Below, piece by piece: positions 39,564 to 49,713 of a stretch of DNA of 64,000 bases; the first letter of the stretch is position 1, and every line of letters begins with the position of its first letter. Source of the DNA: Candidatus Zixiibacteriota bacterium (lineage in GTDB: Bacteria > Zixibacteria > MSB-5A5 > GN15 > JAAZOE01); the NCBI GenBank assembly GCA_023138975.1, contig JAGLON010000017.1, positions 62,001 through 126,000 of the forward strand, written 5' to 3'. The position numbers were made by a program, and so were the translations under genes. A model generated the notes under the pieces. It saw only the letters and a program-made list of their open reading frames with translations, made no database searches and was not told the DNA's origin.

Positions 39564-41432
39564 ATGGCAAAATTTGAGACAGTAGAGATCACTACAGATA
39601 TCCTTATCTGTGGTGGCGGTATGGCAGCCTGTGGCGCTGCTGTAGAAACCGCGTACTGGGCCAAGAAAAAAGGCCTGAAAGTAACTCTGGTTGATAAAGC
39701 CGCGATGGATCGTTCCGGTGCAGTCGCCATGGGTCTTTCCGCGATTAACCAGTACGTCGGAGTTAAAGACGGTCAGAATTCTATCCAGGACTATTGCAAC
39801 TATGTTCGCAATGATCTCATGGGCATCACCCGTGAAGACTTGGTAGCCAACATTGCCCGTCACGTTGACTCATCAGTACATATGTTCGAAAAATGGGGTC
39901 TTCCGATTTGGAAAGACGCCGAAGGAAATTACGTTCACGAAGGCCGCTGGCAGCTCATGATTAACGGTGAATCCTACAAGGTTCTCGTTGCCGAAGCCGC
40001 CAAAAACGCTCTCGGTATGGACAACATTTACGAACGCGTTTTCATCGTTGAACCGCTGGTTAAAGACGGCAAGATCGTCGGAGCCGTTGGTTTCAGTACT
40101 CGTGAAAACAAGTTCTATATCTTCAAAGCCAAAACTGTGCTGTGTTGCATGGGTGGTGCCGTACACGTCTTCCGTCCGCGTTCCGTCGGTGAAGGCCTCG
40201 GTCGTAGCTGGTACCCGCCGTTCAACTCCGGCGCTTCCACCTACTTTACTCTGCGCGCCGGCGCCGAGCTGACTTCTCAGGAAGTCCGCTTCATCCCGGT
40301 TCGTTTCAAAGACGCTTATGGTCCGGTCGGCGCCTGGTTCCTGCTGTTCAAAGCCCGTGCTACCAATGCACTGGATGAGAACTATATGCAGACCCGTGCC
40401 GCTGAACTCGAAAAATGGGCTCCTTACGGCAAGGTGAAACCGGTTCCGGCAAACCTGCGTAACTGGCTCATGATGCTCGACGTTCTCGAAGGTAAAGGTC
40501 CGATCTCGATGCGCACCGAAGAAGCCATCCAAAAGATCGCTGCCGAAGCTGGAGACGAAAAAGCGTCCAAGAAGAAACTTAAAGAACTCGAAGCCGAAGC
40601 CTGGGAAGATTTCCTCGATATGACAATCTCACAGGCTATCCTCTGGGCGGCCACTAACACCGCTCCGGAAGAAAAATCATCAGAAATCGCCGCTTGCGAA
40701 CCTTATTTCATCGGTTCCCACTCTGGCGCTTCCGGTGCTTGGGTTTCAGGTCCTGAAGATATCGCTCCTAAAGAATATTTCTGGGGCTACGCCAACATGT
40801 GTACCGTCAAGGGTCTCTTCTGCGCCGGTGACGCCTCAGGCGCCTCCTCGCACAAGTTCTCTTCCGGTTCACTGACTGAAGGCCGTATCTGTGGTAAAGC
40901 CATGGTCAAATTCTGTGTCGAAAACACAGATGAACCGACTATTGACGATGCCACTGTTGAAGCTCTCAGAACCAGAATTTTGGCTCCGCTGGATATCTTT
41001 GATGAATTCAAAGGTGCAACAACTGATCCTAACATCAATCCGAATTACATTCGTCCGCAGATGTATATGTTCCGTCTGCAGAAAATCATGGATGAATATG
41101 CCGGTGGTGTTACCGCTCAGTTCATGACCAGTGCCAAGAATCTTGAAAAAGCTCTCGAACTGCTCGATATGCTCAATGAAGACGCGGAAAAGCTGGCGGC
41201 GGAAAACCTCCACGAGCTTATGCGCGTTTGGGAAAATGTCCATAGGACATGGCAGGCCGAAGCTCACGTTCGTACCATTCTATTCCGCGACGAAACTCGT
41301 TGGCCGGGATATTATTTCCGTACCGACTGCCCGACAATGAAAGAAGACTGGCTGGCGTTTGCCAACTGTATCTGGCATCCGGAAAAGAACGAATGGGAAA
41401 TGATCAAACGCGACGTCAAGTATATTTACTAA
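39564..41432 (+). CDS. aprA: Adenylylsulfate reductase subunit alpha
   Basis: VEITTDILICGGGMAACGAAVETAYWAKKKGLKVTLVDKAAMDRSGAVAMGLSAIN; start 39564 (MAKFETVE) preferred over 39474, which overlaps aprB. Confidence 0.97.
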   Translation: MAKFETVEITTDILICGGGMAACGAAVETAYWAKKKGLKVTLVDKAAMDRSGAVAMGLSAINQYVGVKDGQNSIQDYCNYVRNDLMGITREDLVANIARHVDSSVHMFEKWGLPIWKDAEGNYVHEGRWQLMINGESYKVLVAEAAKNALGMDNIYERVFIVEPLVKDGKIVGAVGFSTRENKFYIFKAKTVLCCMGGAVHVFRPRSVGEGLGRSWYPPFNSGASTYFTLRAGAELTSQEVRFIPVRFKDAYGPVGAWFLLFKARATNALDENYMQTRAAELEKWAPYGKVKPVPANLRNWLMMLDVLEGKGPISMRTEEAIQKIAAEAGDEKASKKKLKELEAEAWEDFLDMTISQAILWAATNTAPEEKSSEIAACEPYFIGSHSGASGAWVSGPEDIAPKEYFWGYANMCTVKGLFCAGDASGASSHKFSSGSLTEGRICGKAMVKFCVENTDEPTIDDATVEALRTRILAPLDIFDEFKGATTDPNINPNYIRPQMYMFRLQKIMDEYAGGVTAQFMTSAKNLEKALELLDMLNEDAEKLAAENLHELMRVWENVHRTWQAEAHVRTILFRDETRWPGYYFRTDCPTMKEDWLAFANCIWHPEKNEWEMIKRDVKYIY

Positions 41433-41480
41433 TACGTGGCTTTGCTTTATTTGATTAGAACGTAATTCGTTTAGATTAAT

Positions 41481-41510
41481 GTCCTCCGGAAACCTCGGTT
41501 TTCGGGGGAC
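41481..41510 (+). terminator. Hairpin terminator after aprA
   Basis: gtcctccggaaacc-tc-ggttttcgggggac followed by ttt. Confidence 0.65.
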
Positions 41511-41590
41511 TTTGATTGTAAACAAATAGCAACCGCTGAGAGATTAAAGAGAACTTTCACATAACTAACGTCTAGGACGTATATATTGTT

Positions 41591-41857
41591 ATGAAAAATG
41601 ATCCTACCATATGCCCCTATTGCGGGGTTAAAATGTTGAAGTGGATGCCTCCTGATTCATCCACCTGGGGCCTTCAAGCCCAATATGTATGCTTCAACGA
41701 TGAATGTAGTTACTTTATCAAAGGCTGGGAATGGATGCGCACTCAGTACCAACAGAACGTCTCCTACCGCCATCGCTATGATCCGGTCATCAATCAAAGT
41801 GGTCCCCTTCCCGTCTGGTCAGACAAAGCTCACCGAGACTCTATTGTCGAGGAGTAA
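41591..41857 (+). CDS. Small zinc-ribbon-like protein (ogr/Delta-like zinc finger type)
   Basis: ICPYCGVKM...YVCFNDECSYFIKGWEWM; two CxxC/CxxxxC clusters. Confidence 0.75.
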   Translation: MKNDPTICPYCGVKMLKWMPPDSSTWGLQAQYVCFNDECSYFIKGWEWMRTQYQQNVSYRHRYDPVINQSGPLPVWSDKAHRDSIVEE

Positions 41858-41865
41858 AGTATCTC

Positions 41866-42693
41866 ATGAAAGAGATTGAAAAATTTAAAAAAGCCATTCT
41901 TGAGGAATATCCTCGAATGGATTTGGACTCGGAATTCTCGTTCAAATGCCACCCCGGCGTCACCTGCTTCAATCAATGCTGTGCTGATGTTAATATCTTT
42001 CTGACTCCCTACGATATTATCCGGCTGAAAAAGAGACTGGGTATAACATCGGGCGAATTTCTCTCAAAATATACGCTAATGCCCTTCGATGAAAATTCCA
42101 AGTTTCCGGTTATACTATTTGAGATGCAGGAAAACGAAAAGAAATGTTGTCACTTTGTCGGAGAAAAAGGCTGCACAGTGTATGAAGACCGCCCTTGGGC
42201 TTGTCGCATGTATCCGCTCGGCATGGCCTCACCATCAGACGATCCTAATAATACTGAAAAAGAGTTTTATTTTCTGTTAAAAGAGGATGTCTGTCACGGC
42301 CACAAAGAAGATAATAAAATGACCGTAAGTGATTGGGTCAAGGATCAAGGCATTGAACAGTACAATGAAATGGGCGAGCATTTTAAGGAAGTAACCCTTC
42401 ATCCCTTCCTGCAAAATGAGGAGAACTCACTCAATCCCGCTCAGGTTGATATGTTCTTCACCGCTTGCTACAATATTGATAAATTCCGCGATTTCATTTT
42501 CAAAAGCAGCTTTCTTGATAAGTTTGAAATCGAAGAGGGATTGATTGAAAAGATAAAGAATGATGATGTTGAAATGCTGATGTTCGGGTACCGGTTTATC
42601 AAGTTTTCACTATTCGGTGAACCGACTTTACAGATTAAAACCAATGTCGCCGAGGCTAAAGAAGCCGAATTGAAGAAGAAAAAGAAAATATAG
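41866..42693 (+). CDS. YkgJ-family cysteine cluster protein
   Basis: FKCHPGVTCFNQCCADVNIFLTPYDIIRLKKRLG...KKCCHFVGEKGCTVYEDRPWACRMYPLG. Confidence 0.85.
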   Translation: MKEIEKFKKAILEEYPRMDLDSEFSFKCHPGVTCFNQCCADVNIFLTPYDIIRLKKRLGITSGEFLSKYTLMPFDENSKFPVILFEMQENEKKCCHFVGEKGCTVYEDRPWACRMYPLGMASPSDDPNNTEKEFYFLLKEDVCHGHKEDNKMTVSDWVKDQGIEQYNEMGEHFKEVTLHPFLQNEENSLNPAQVDMFFTACYNIDKFRDFIFKSSFLDKFEIEEGLIEKIKNDDVEMLMFGYRFIKFSLFGEPTLQIKTNVAEAKEAELKKKKKI

Positions 42694-42720
42694 CGCGAAT
42701 CAAAAAGTCTCTATACAAAT

Positions 42721-42750
42721 AAAAAAAGCGACCTCACGGTCGCTTTTTTT
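42721..42750. terminator. Bidirectional terminator
   Basis: aaaaaaagcgacc-tcac-ggtcgcttttttt between convergent genes. Confidence 0.85.
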
Positions 42751-42779
42751 ATGGCTGTATATTATTGAAATACTTGAGA

Positions 42780-43430
42780 CTAGTCTGACACGTTTGCCCG
42801 TTTTTTATGTTTTTGCCACATTATATAAGCACTAATCAGAACGACACAAAAACCAAGTAACCCCAAAGTAATCTCGGTAGAATACTGATGCCAGAGCACT
42901 TGGACCGATTCGTAAGTAATCTCTTCCAATTGTTTTCCGGCGACATAACCAATCCATACCAGGACACAGACCCAGAGTCCAGCTCCCAGACCGGTAAAGA
43001 AAGTAAACTTCCCGATATTCATCCGTGATAAACCGGCTGGAAAAGAAATATACTGGCGAACCACTGGAATCAAGCGCCCGGTAAAGGTCGAGATTTCTCC
43101 GTGGCGATAAAAGAATTTCTCCATCCGATCCAGTTTTTCCGGAGGCATCAATAAATACTTTCCATACTTATGCAACAGCGGCTTTCCCATCCACACCGCC
43201 AGATAATAATTTATCAATGCACCGAGTATACTCCCCAGAATTCCCATAGAAATAGCAATCCAGGGATCCATTAGACCCTGAGCCGACAAAACTCCGGCAG
43301 GAATCATAACGATTTCACTGGGAAAAGGAAAAAAAGAGCTCTCTAAAAGCATAAAGACTACTATACCAGTATAGCCCATCGTCAGAAAGATGTTTAATAA
43401 GTATTCGACCATCTCGGCCATAACAAACAA
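42780..43430 (-). CDS. DedA-family membrane protein
   Basis: [47 protein letters not shown]. Confidence 0.9.
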   Translation of the reverse strand: MFVMAEMVEYLLNIFLTMGYTGIVVFMLLESSFFPFPSEIVMIPAGVLSAQGLMDPWIAISMGILGSILGALINYYLAVWMGKPLLHKYGKYLLMPPEKLDRMEKFFYRHGEISTFTGRLIPVVRQYISFPAGLSRMNIGKFTFFTGLGAGLWVCVLVWIGYVAGKQLEEITYESVQVLWHQYSTEITLGLLGFCVVLISAYIMWQKHKKRANVSD

Positions 43431-43480
43431 GATCCCGTTAAAATTGTGTAGTTTGAATGAGCCAAGTTACAAAAAACAAT

Positions 43481-44779
43481 TTAGATTTCAAGTTTTTTCA
43501 CCTGGATTCGCTTAATCCTGTTTCCATCCATTTCAATAATTTTAAACTGCAGCTTCCCCTCAGTATACTCTTCGGACATCTTTGGTTGATACCCCAACTT
43601 TTCCACTATATATCCGGCCACCGTTTCGGAAACATCCTCGGGTAAATTTGTCCCGAATTCATCGTTTAGTTCATCGGGTCGGAGAGCTGCTGCCACAAAG
43701 GCAATGGTATCAGAATGTGCTACAAACTCCGGCTGCTCGGTGTCATACTCGTCCTGAATTTCTCCGACAATCTCCTCCAGCACATCTTCTAAAGTAATCA
43801 ATCCAGCCGTCCCGCCGAACTCGTCGAGTACAATGGCGAGATGAACTTTTTGCTTCTGAAACTTTCGCAAAAGCACTGTCAATGGCATTGAATCAGGGAC
43901 AAAAAAGGGCTTTCGGATTATATCCTTAAGTATCATGACATCATGATGCGCCAAAAGAGAAATCAAGTCTTTGGTATAAACGACCCCAATAATCTGATCA
44001 AGAGACTCCCTGTATACCGGGTAACGAGAATAACCATTTGAAGTCATAATCTCCATAATTTTATCAACCGGCCAGTCAATTTGAATACTGATAAAATCGA
44101 CCCTGGGCGTCATCGACTGTCGAACTGAATAATCAGAAAAATCAAACACCGATTTAATAAGCTTTTGTTCAGTCTGATCAAACACACCATTCTCAGTTCC
44201 TTCAGAAATCAGAATATTAATTTCCTCTTCAGTAACTGTCGAAGCTTCTTGAGTTTTCGCAATTCCAAAAATCCTCAAAACTGTACGGGCGGAAAAGGTC
44301 ATAAATGAAACGAGGAAAAACGTCATCTTGGAAAAGATAGAAATAGGGCGGGTAATCCACAGCGCGATTTTCTCCGGCGCGGACATGGCAATATATTTTG
44401 GGATTAATTCACCGACAATAACCGACAAAAACGACACGATGATTACAATGATGACGATTGAAATAGAATGGGCATTACTCTGGATGATATCACTTGGTAT
44501 GGATTTGATAACCGGATCAATATACTTTACAAAAGTAGCTCCGGAAAAAACCCCAGCCAAAGTCGCGACAAAGGTGATACCAACCTGAATGGTCGCCAAA
44601 AAACGCTCCGGCTTTTTAAGTAATTGCCGTGTTCTTTCAGCGCGCTTGTTTCCTTTCGCGGCCCAGTTTTTTAGCCTGCTCTTACGAGAAGCAATGAGTG
44701 CGAACTCCGAAGCTGCAAAAAAGCCATTCGCCAGAATTAAGGCAACTATGGCGATAATCTCAAAATATCCGCTGTTCAT
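43481..44779 (-). CDS. Hemolysin/CNNM-family protein (DUF21-CBS-CorC_HlyC)
   Basis: ILANGFFAASEFALIASRKSRL, MTPRVDFISIQ, FQKQKVHLAIVLDEFGGTAGLITLEDVLEEIVGEIQDEYD. Confidence 0.92.
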   Translation of the reverse strand: MNSGYFEIIAIVALILANGFFAASEFALIASRKSRLKNWAAKGNKRAERTRQLLKKPERFLATIQVGITFVATLAGVFSGATFVKYIDPVIKSIPSDIIQSNAHSISIVIIVIIVSFLSVIVGELIPKYIAMSAPEKIALWITRPISIFSKMTFFLVSFMTFSARTVLRIFGIAKTQEASTVTEEEINILISEGTENGVFDQTEQKLIKSVFDFSDYSVRQSMTPRVDFISIQIDWPVDKIMEIMTSNGYSRYPVYRESLDQIIGVVYTKDLISLLAHHDVMILKDIIRKPFFVPDSMPLTVLLRKFQKQKVHLAIVLDEFGGTAGLITLEDVLEEIVGEIQDEYDTEQPEFVAHSDTIAFVAAALRPDELNDEFGTNLPEDVSETVAGYIVEKLGYQPKMSEEYTEGKLQFKIIEMDGNRIKRIQVKKLEI

Positions 44780-44820
44780 AATTGACCGAGTAAAATCTCA
44801 GTCGATATTTCCTCCCTAAA

Positions 44821-45678
44821 TTAGGACAATACAGGCATATTAGCCTGCTCACGAAGCCTTCTCACCCGTTCTTCCACCGGAGGATGAGTCGAAAACAAAT
44901 TAGTCAGCCCTTTCCTCGAAAGTGGGCTGGCAATAAACAAATGTGCTGTTGCCGGTTTATTATCAATATTTATCTGTATTTTTGAGGAATGCAGTTTTTC
45001 CAAAGCTGAGGCCAATGCTGTCGGTTTATTGGTAATCTCACCGCCAACCCTGTCCGCTTTATATTCTCTCGAACGTGAAATAGCCATCTGTATGACCATC
45101 GCAGCCAGAGGAGCAACCAGTGACATTATAATTAAACCAATAATTCCGCCGTTACGATCATCCCGGGATCCATAGCCTCCGAACAGAGCGCCCCATCTCG
45201 CCATAGTCGCCAGAATCCCTATTGCGCCGGCCATAGTTGCGGCGATAGTACCAATGAGAATATCTTTATTCTTCACATGAGCCAACTCATGGGCTATTAC
45301 GCCTTCAAGTTCATCATGGTTCATCATTTCTACTAAGCCGTCAGTTACGGCGACCGCAGCATGTTCGGCATTACGCCCGGTTGCAAAAGCATTTGGCGCC
45401 CGGGTAGGAATAATAAATACTCTCGGCATCGGAAGCCCGGCCATCAGTGATGCTTCATGCACGATACTCAATAATTTTGAATCGCGCTGTTCATCAGCCG
45501 GCTGAGCCTTATACATTTTCAATACTATTTTATCGGAAAACCAGTAGGAGAAGAAATTCATCACGATCGCCAGACCGAAGGCAATAATCATTCCGCCCTG
45601 TCCGCCTACCACGCGGCCAATCATGATGAATATTAGCGTCAGCCCTACCAGCAGGACCGATATTTTCAAACCATTCAT
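44821..45678 (-). CDS. htpX: Protease HtpX homolog
   Basis: APNAFATGRNAEHAAVAVTDGLVEMMNHDELEGVIAHELAHVKNKDILI. Confidence 0.95.
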   Translation of the reverse strand: MNGLKISVLLVGLTLIFIMIGRVVGGQGGMIIAFGLAIVMNFFSYWFSDKIVLKMYKAQPADEQRDSKLLSIVHEASLMAGLPMPRVFIIPTRAPNAFATGRNAEHAAVAVTDGLVEMMNHDELEGVIAHELAHVKNKDILIGTIAATMAGAIGILATMARWGALFGGYGSRDDRNGGIIGLIIMSLVAPLAAMVIQMAISRSREYKADRVGGEITNKPTALASALEKLHSSKIQINIDNKPATAHLFIASPLSRKGLTNLFSTHPPVEERVRRLREQANMPVLS

Positions 45679-45811
45679 TTAACTTTCCTCTCCATACTAT
45701 ATGCGTTACTCAGCAAAACCTGTCAAGTACTATTATCTACTGTTCAGAACGATTTTCAGATTTAAATAGTTTCACATTCTCAGTGTATTTGCGGATTGAT
45801 AAGCCAGAAAA

Positions 45812-45842
45812 AAAGCCGGAATCCCAAAAAGGAATTCCGGCT
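45812..45842 (-). terminator. Terminator of the SDF symporter gene
   Basis: aagccggaat-cccaaaaagga-attccggctt. Confidence 0.7.
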
Positions 45843-45863
45843 TAGATATTCGCCATTTTGCTA

Positions 45864-48536
45864 TTATCGTTTAGAACGACGCTTCGTTCGTCCCCATACA
45901 ATCTCTTCCTCGCCTGAAACGCCTTTATCATCGGCAGGTTCTTCGATTACAGCTGTTTCCATAACCGGTTCCTCAGGTGATGATACGGGTTTATCAAGTG
46001 AAGTCTCGATCTTCTCAGTTTCCTTGGCTTCCACATTATTTTGTGGAGGTTCTTCGGTATCCCGATTATTTCCGGCGATTTCTGTTTTTACTTCCTCTAC
46101 CAAAGATTCTATTTCCTTGATTGAAGAATTATCATCAGATAACGTTTTTGACGGCTTTTCTAATGCGGTTTTTTTCTTTGCACGCGCCCGTTTGGGAGCA
46201 GGCTTTGCTTTAGAATTAGCAATCGTCTTTTTAGCCTTAGAATCAGACGGCTGAGCCTCAGAATCAAGACTCATATTATCAACCGCATCATCCTTAACTT
46301 CTTCTTTTTTTACAAACGTATCGCTTTCATCCGGAACCATCATTGCGGGAAGTTTAAACCCGCTATCTTCCTGTTTTTCCGGAGTCTTATCGGGCTTTTC
46401 CGAGGGACCTAATACAGCTTTGTCAAGCTGAGAGAAATCTTTAGATTTTTCCCCATCAACATGTGTTGACTCAATCGATTTTTCCTCGGTCGATTCTGAA
46501 AAATCATCAGACTTGGTTTGTTCAATTTTGTCATCCATGCTTGAAACAGTCTCTTCCGACTTTTCCTCAATATTAATCAGAGACTCAGGCTTTTCAACCG
46601 CTATGATTTCATCCGATGGTTCAATCCTCTCATCGGGGATAGCAGCCAAATCGTCAAGAATACTCTTTGGAAATTTAGGAACTTCAAAAGTTACTTTTTC
46701 AAGGGAGATGTCACTAGTGTCCGGTGTTTTTTCAGTAGCAGCGACAATTTCAGCTGGCTTAGTTTCGGCTGATTTTTCCGGTTTGCTCGACCCGGCGACA
46801 GGCGAACGCTTTCTACCGAAAGGTTTGTCGCTCTTTTTTGATTTATCCGGACGCGATTTCTTCTCACCAGTCTTTGATGGAGCTGGCTTTTTCCCGGAAT
46901 CGGCGGCTTTACTATCTTTCGCCGCTTTTTCTACCCGGGGGGTTTTCCGGTCGGTTTTCACCGTATCCTTTACCGGAGATACAATTGCAGTTTCTGCGAC
47001 AAGACCACTATCAGGGCGATAAACTTCCCCTTTGCCGGTAGAAGCAGATACTTCAACCTTATGAACTTTCCGAACAGCACGCTTGGTTACCTTGTGCTCA
47101 TTCTTCTTCGTTGCTTCGGTCCGTCGAGTACTCTTACGCTCAACAGAACTGCTTTTTGCCGAAACCGATTGCTTCTTATCCTTGGATTTAAAACGAGAAT
47201 CTGACCGGGTTCGCTTGGATTTAGTATTATCCTGACGTGAAGTAGATTTCCCGCGAGAATCCCAGGATTTTGTTTTCGTACGGCGGCGATCCACTAAACC
47301 AATTTCCTTGGTGGAAGCGATTACAGCCGCGCCAATTGAGTCGCCCCAAACGTTTACCGTAGTACGGCAACGGTCGAGGAACCAATCAACAGCCAGAATC
47401 AAACCAATTCCTTCAAGAGGCAGATTGACCGCCTGAAGGACCAAGACCATGGTTACCAAACCAGCCTGAGGAATCCCAGCAGCTCCAACAGAAGCCAGCA
47501 CAGCCGTCAGGCAAATTGTAATTTGCCCCAGAATCGATAAATCGATTCCATAAGCCTGAGCAATAAATAAAGCGGCGACAGCCTCATACAGCGCTGTACC
47601 GTCCATATTTATTGTGGCCCCCAATGGTAGAACAAACGATGAAGCTCGTTTGTCAATATCGTTCTTCTCCTCAACGCATTTCATCGTAACCGGCAATGTT
47701 GCCGAAGACGATGCCGTTGCAAAAGCTGTCATTAGAGCCTGAGACATTCCCGTAAAATAATCCAGAGGTGATTTTCCGGATTTGAACCGCAAGAATAACG
47801 GCAGGATTATTAAACCGTGAATTAACAGGCCAGCGATAACGACCAGTGAGTATTTGCCCAAAGCAAAAAGAATATCACCGAATTTACCGATACCTCCGAC
47901 AGAAGCCAGTTGACCGGCAACCAATCCAAAAATACCAATCGGCGCAAACCACATGATAATTTGGACGATTTTCATTATCGCCTGGTTGACACCCTCGAAA
48001 AAGGCTATAACCGGCCGACCTTTGCTTCCGATAGTCGTTAATACGCCCCCAAAAAACAGGGCAAAAATGATTACTGGAAGAACCTGGGTTTCAGCCGCAG
48101 CAGCGATGATATTCGACGGGATTTGTTTGGTGATCCAGTCAAAAAATGAATACGCCTCACGCCCGGCTAGAGCTTCCGGCGTTGCGGCTCCGACAATTGA
48201 AGCCCCTACGCCCGGCTGTACAATATTGACCAGGATAAGGCCAATAATTACCGCGACAGTACTTGTCGCCAGAAAGTACAACATTGTTTTCGCGCCGGTT
48301 CGGCCGAGTTTTCTTACGTCGCCGAGATTAGAAATACCAACTATCATGGAGCAGAACAGAAGCGGAATGACGATCATCTTAAGAGCACTTAAGAACATGT
48401 CTCCGAGGAACTTGACATATAGTCCAGCCTCGCCGAAGACAGCCGTAAAGACTACTCCGAGAATCATCCCAAGCAATATGGCGAAGATCAAATACTTGCC
48501 GTTTCGATCAAACATAATTAAAACCGTTCCATCCAT
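45864..48536 (-). CDS. Dicarboxylate/amino acid:cation symporter (SDF/DAACS family) with ~480-aa low-complexity C-terminal tail
   Basis: LKMIVIPLLFCSMIVGISNLGDVRKLGRTG, TAFATASSSATLPVTMKCVEE, LPLGATINMDGTALYEAVAALFIAQAYG; continuous frame into K/S/E/D-rich tail (about 45864..47294). Confidence 0.9.
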   Translation of the reverse strand: MDGTVLIMFDRNGKYLIFAILLGMILGVVFTAVFGEAGLYVKFLGDMFLSALKMIVIPLLFCSMIVGISNLGDVRKLGRTGAKTMLYFLATSTVAVIIGLILVNIVQPGVGASIVGAATPEALAGREAYSFFDWITKQIPSNIIAAAAETQVLPVIIFALFFGGVLTTIGSKGRPVIAFFEGVNQAIMKIVQIIMWFAPIGIFGLVAGQLASVGGIGKFGDILFALGKYSLVVIAGLLIHGLIILPLFLRFKSGKSPLDYFTGMSQALMTAFATASSSATLPVTMKCVEEKNDIDKRASSFVLPLGATINMDGTALYEAVAALFIAQAYGIDLSILGQITICLTAVLASVGAAGIPQAGLVTMVLVLQAVNLPLEGIGLILAVDWFLDRCRTTVNVWGDSIGAAVIASTKEIGLVDRRRTKTKSWDSRGKSTSRQDNTKSKRTRSDSRFKSKDKKQSVSAKSSSVERKSTRRTEATKKNEHKVTKRAVRKVHKVEVSASTGKGEVYRPDSGLVAETAIVSPVKDTVKTDRKTPRVEKAAKDSKAADSGKKPAPSKTGEKKSRPDKSKKSDKPFGRKRSPVAGSSKPEKSAETKPAEIVAATEKTPDTSDISLEKVTFEVPKFPKSILDDLAAIPDERIEPSDEIIAVEKPESLINIEEKSEETVSSMDDKIEQTKSDDFSESTEEKSIESTHVDGEKSKDFSQLDKAVLGPSEKPDKTPEKQEDSGFKLPAMMVPDESDTFVKKEEVKDDAVDNMSLDSEAQPSDSKAKKTIANSKAKPAPKRARAKKKTALEKPSKTLSDDNSSIKEIESLVEEVKTEIAGNNRDTEEPPQNNVEAKETEKIETSLDKPVSSPEEPVMETAVIEEPADDKGVSGEEEIVWGRTKRRSKR

Positions 48537-48654
48537 ATTGAAGTTAGTTTAAAAGGATAGGCAATTCGGACTCGTTTTGCAAGGGATTTATAATATAATA
48601 CAAAGAGAGAAAACTGACCTAAATCTATGGGAGACAAAAAGGTTATTAAAACAA

Positions 48655-49713
48655 TTAGGCTAAATCTTTTGCCAGTCTTTCAAGATTATTGCTCTCACCA
48701 AGTACAATTAATATATCTCCGTCTTCCATAACTGTTTCACCGGAAGGATTAAACATAACCTCACCTGTAAGCTTGCGAAGTCCAACAACAATAGTATCAT
48801 AATTGCGTTTAATTGCACCTTCAATAATCGATTTACCCGTTAATTCTCCGCCGTCCCTAATAGCTATTTCCTCGATACTCAACCGCTCTCCCCCGGGAAC
48901 AACTGAAGCCAATTGCAGGAAATCCACCACGTTCGGCATGAGTGTGGCCAAGGCCATTTGGGCTCCGCCAAGTTCATGCGGACAAATAACTTTGTCAGCT
49001 CCTGCTCGCCGCAGTTTCTTTTTAGCCAGCATCGTTTCTGCACGAGCAATTATAAATAAATCAGGATTTAACTGCCGGGCAGTTAGAGCCAGGTAAACAT
49101 TATCGGAATCATCGGGCAGGGTTGAAACAATCGCTTTGGCCCGGCTGATACCGGCCTCCTTGAGCATATCATCATCAGCGGCATTGCCTTCAAGTAAATA
49201 AAACCCCCGCTTGCGGGCTTCGGCAACCATACCTTCGCCTTTTTCAATAATGACAAAATCGCTCCCCCGACGAGCAAACTCCTCAGCAACCTGTCCCCCG
49301 ACCCGGCCGAAACCGCACAGTATTATATGATCTTTTAATTTATGCACTTTCTTTTCCATTTTCCTTTTTCCCAGTATCTCTTCCAACTGTCCTTGTAGGA
49401 CAAACTGCACGCCCGCAGTAAGAACAAAGGCCGCGTTGAATGCACCGAAAATAATGAGAAATATTGTGAATATTCTGCCGCCGGAGGAAAGTTCATTGAC
49501 CTCCTTAAAGCCAACAGTCGAGAGCGTAATGATTGTCATATAAAAAGAATCCCAGAGACCCCAGTCTTCAATTGTCGAATACCCTGAGGTACCGATAACG
49601 ACCATCACCAGCCCAAATAAAATAGCCAGACGAATCTTTGATTCAGAGCTCATAAAATCCTTTTTAATACGCTCCAGTTTTCTTATGAGTCCTTTCAGAT
49701 AACAATATAACAA
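48655..49713 (-). CDS. Potassium channel with TrkA-N (RCK) and TrkA-C domains
   Basis: Pore-like TIITLSTVGFKEV, HIILCGFGRVGGQVAEEFARRGSDFVIIEK. Confidence 0.9.
   Translation of the reverse strand: MLYCYLKGLIRKLERIKKDFMSSESKIRLAILFGLVMVVIGTSGYSTIEDWGLWDSFYMTIITLSTVGFKEVNELSSGGRIFTIFLIIFGAFNAAFVLTAGVQFVLQGQLEEILGKRKMEKKVHKLKDHIILCGFGRVGGQVAEEFARRGSDFVIIEKGEGMVAEARKRGFYLLEGNAADDDMLKEAGISRAKAIVSTLPDDSDNVYLALTARQLNPDLFIIARAETMLAKKKLRRAGADKVICPHELGGAQMALATLMPNVVDFLQLASVVPGGERLSIEEIAIRDGGELTGKSIIEGAIKRNYDTIVVGLRKLTGEVMFNPSGETVMEDGDILIVLGESNNLERLAKDLA

Noticed and set aside
39873-40532. 219-aa minus-strand ORF inside aprA
   Set aside because: Antisense to strongly conserved aprA; long only because of codon bias.
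46513-47022. 169-aa plus-strand ORF inside the symporter gene
   Set aside because: Antisense shadow of the low-complexity tail; the sense frame is continuous with a recognised transporter.
47953-48552. 199-aa plus-strand ORF opposite the symporter N-terminus
   Set aside because: Antisense shadow of membrane-domain codons; no independent evidence.
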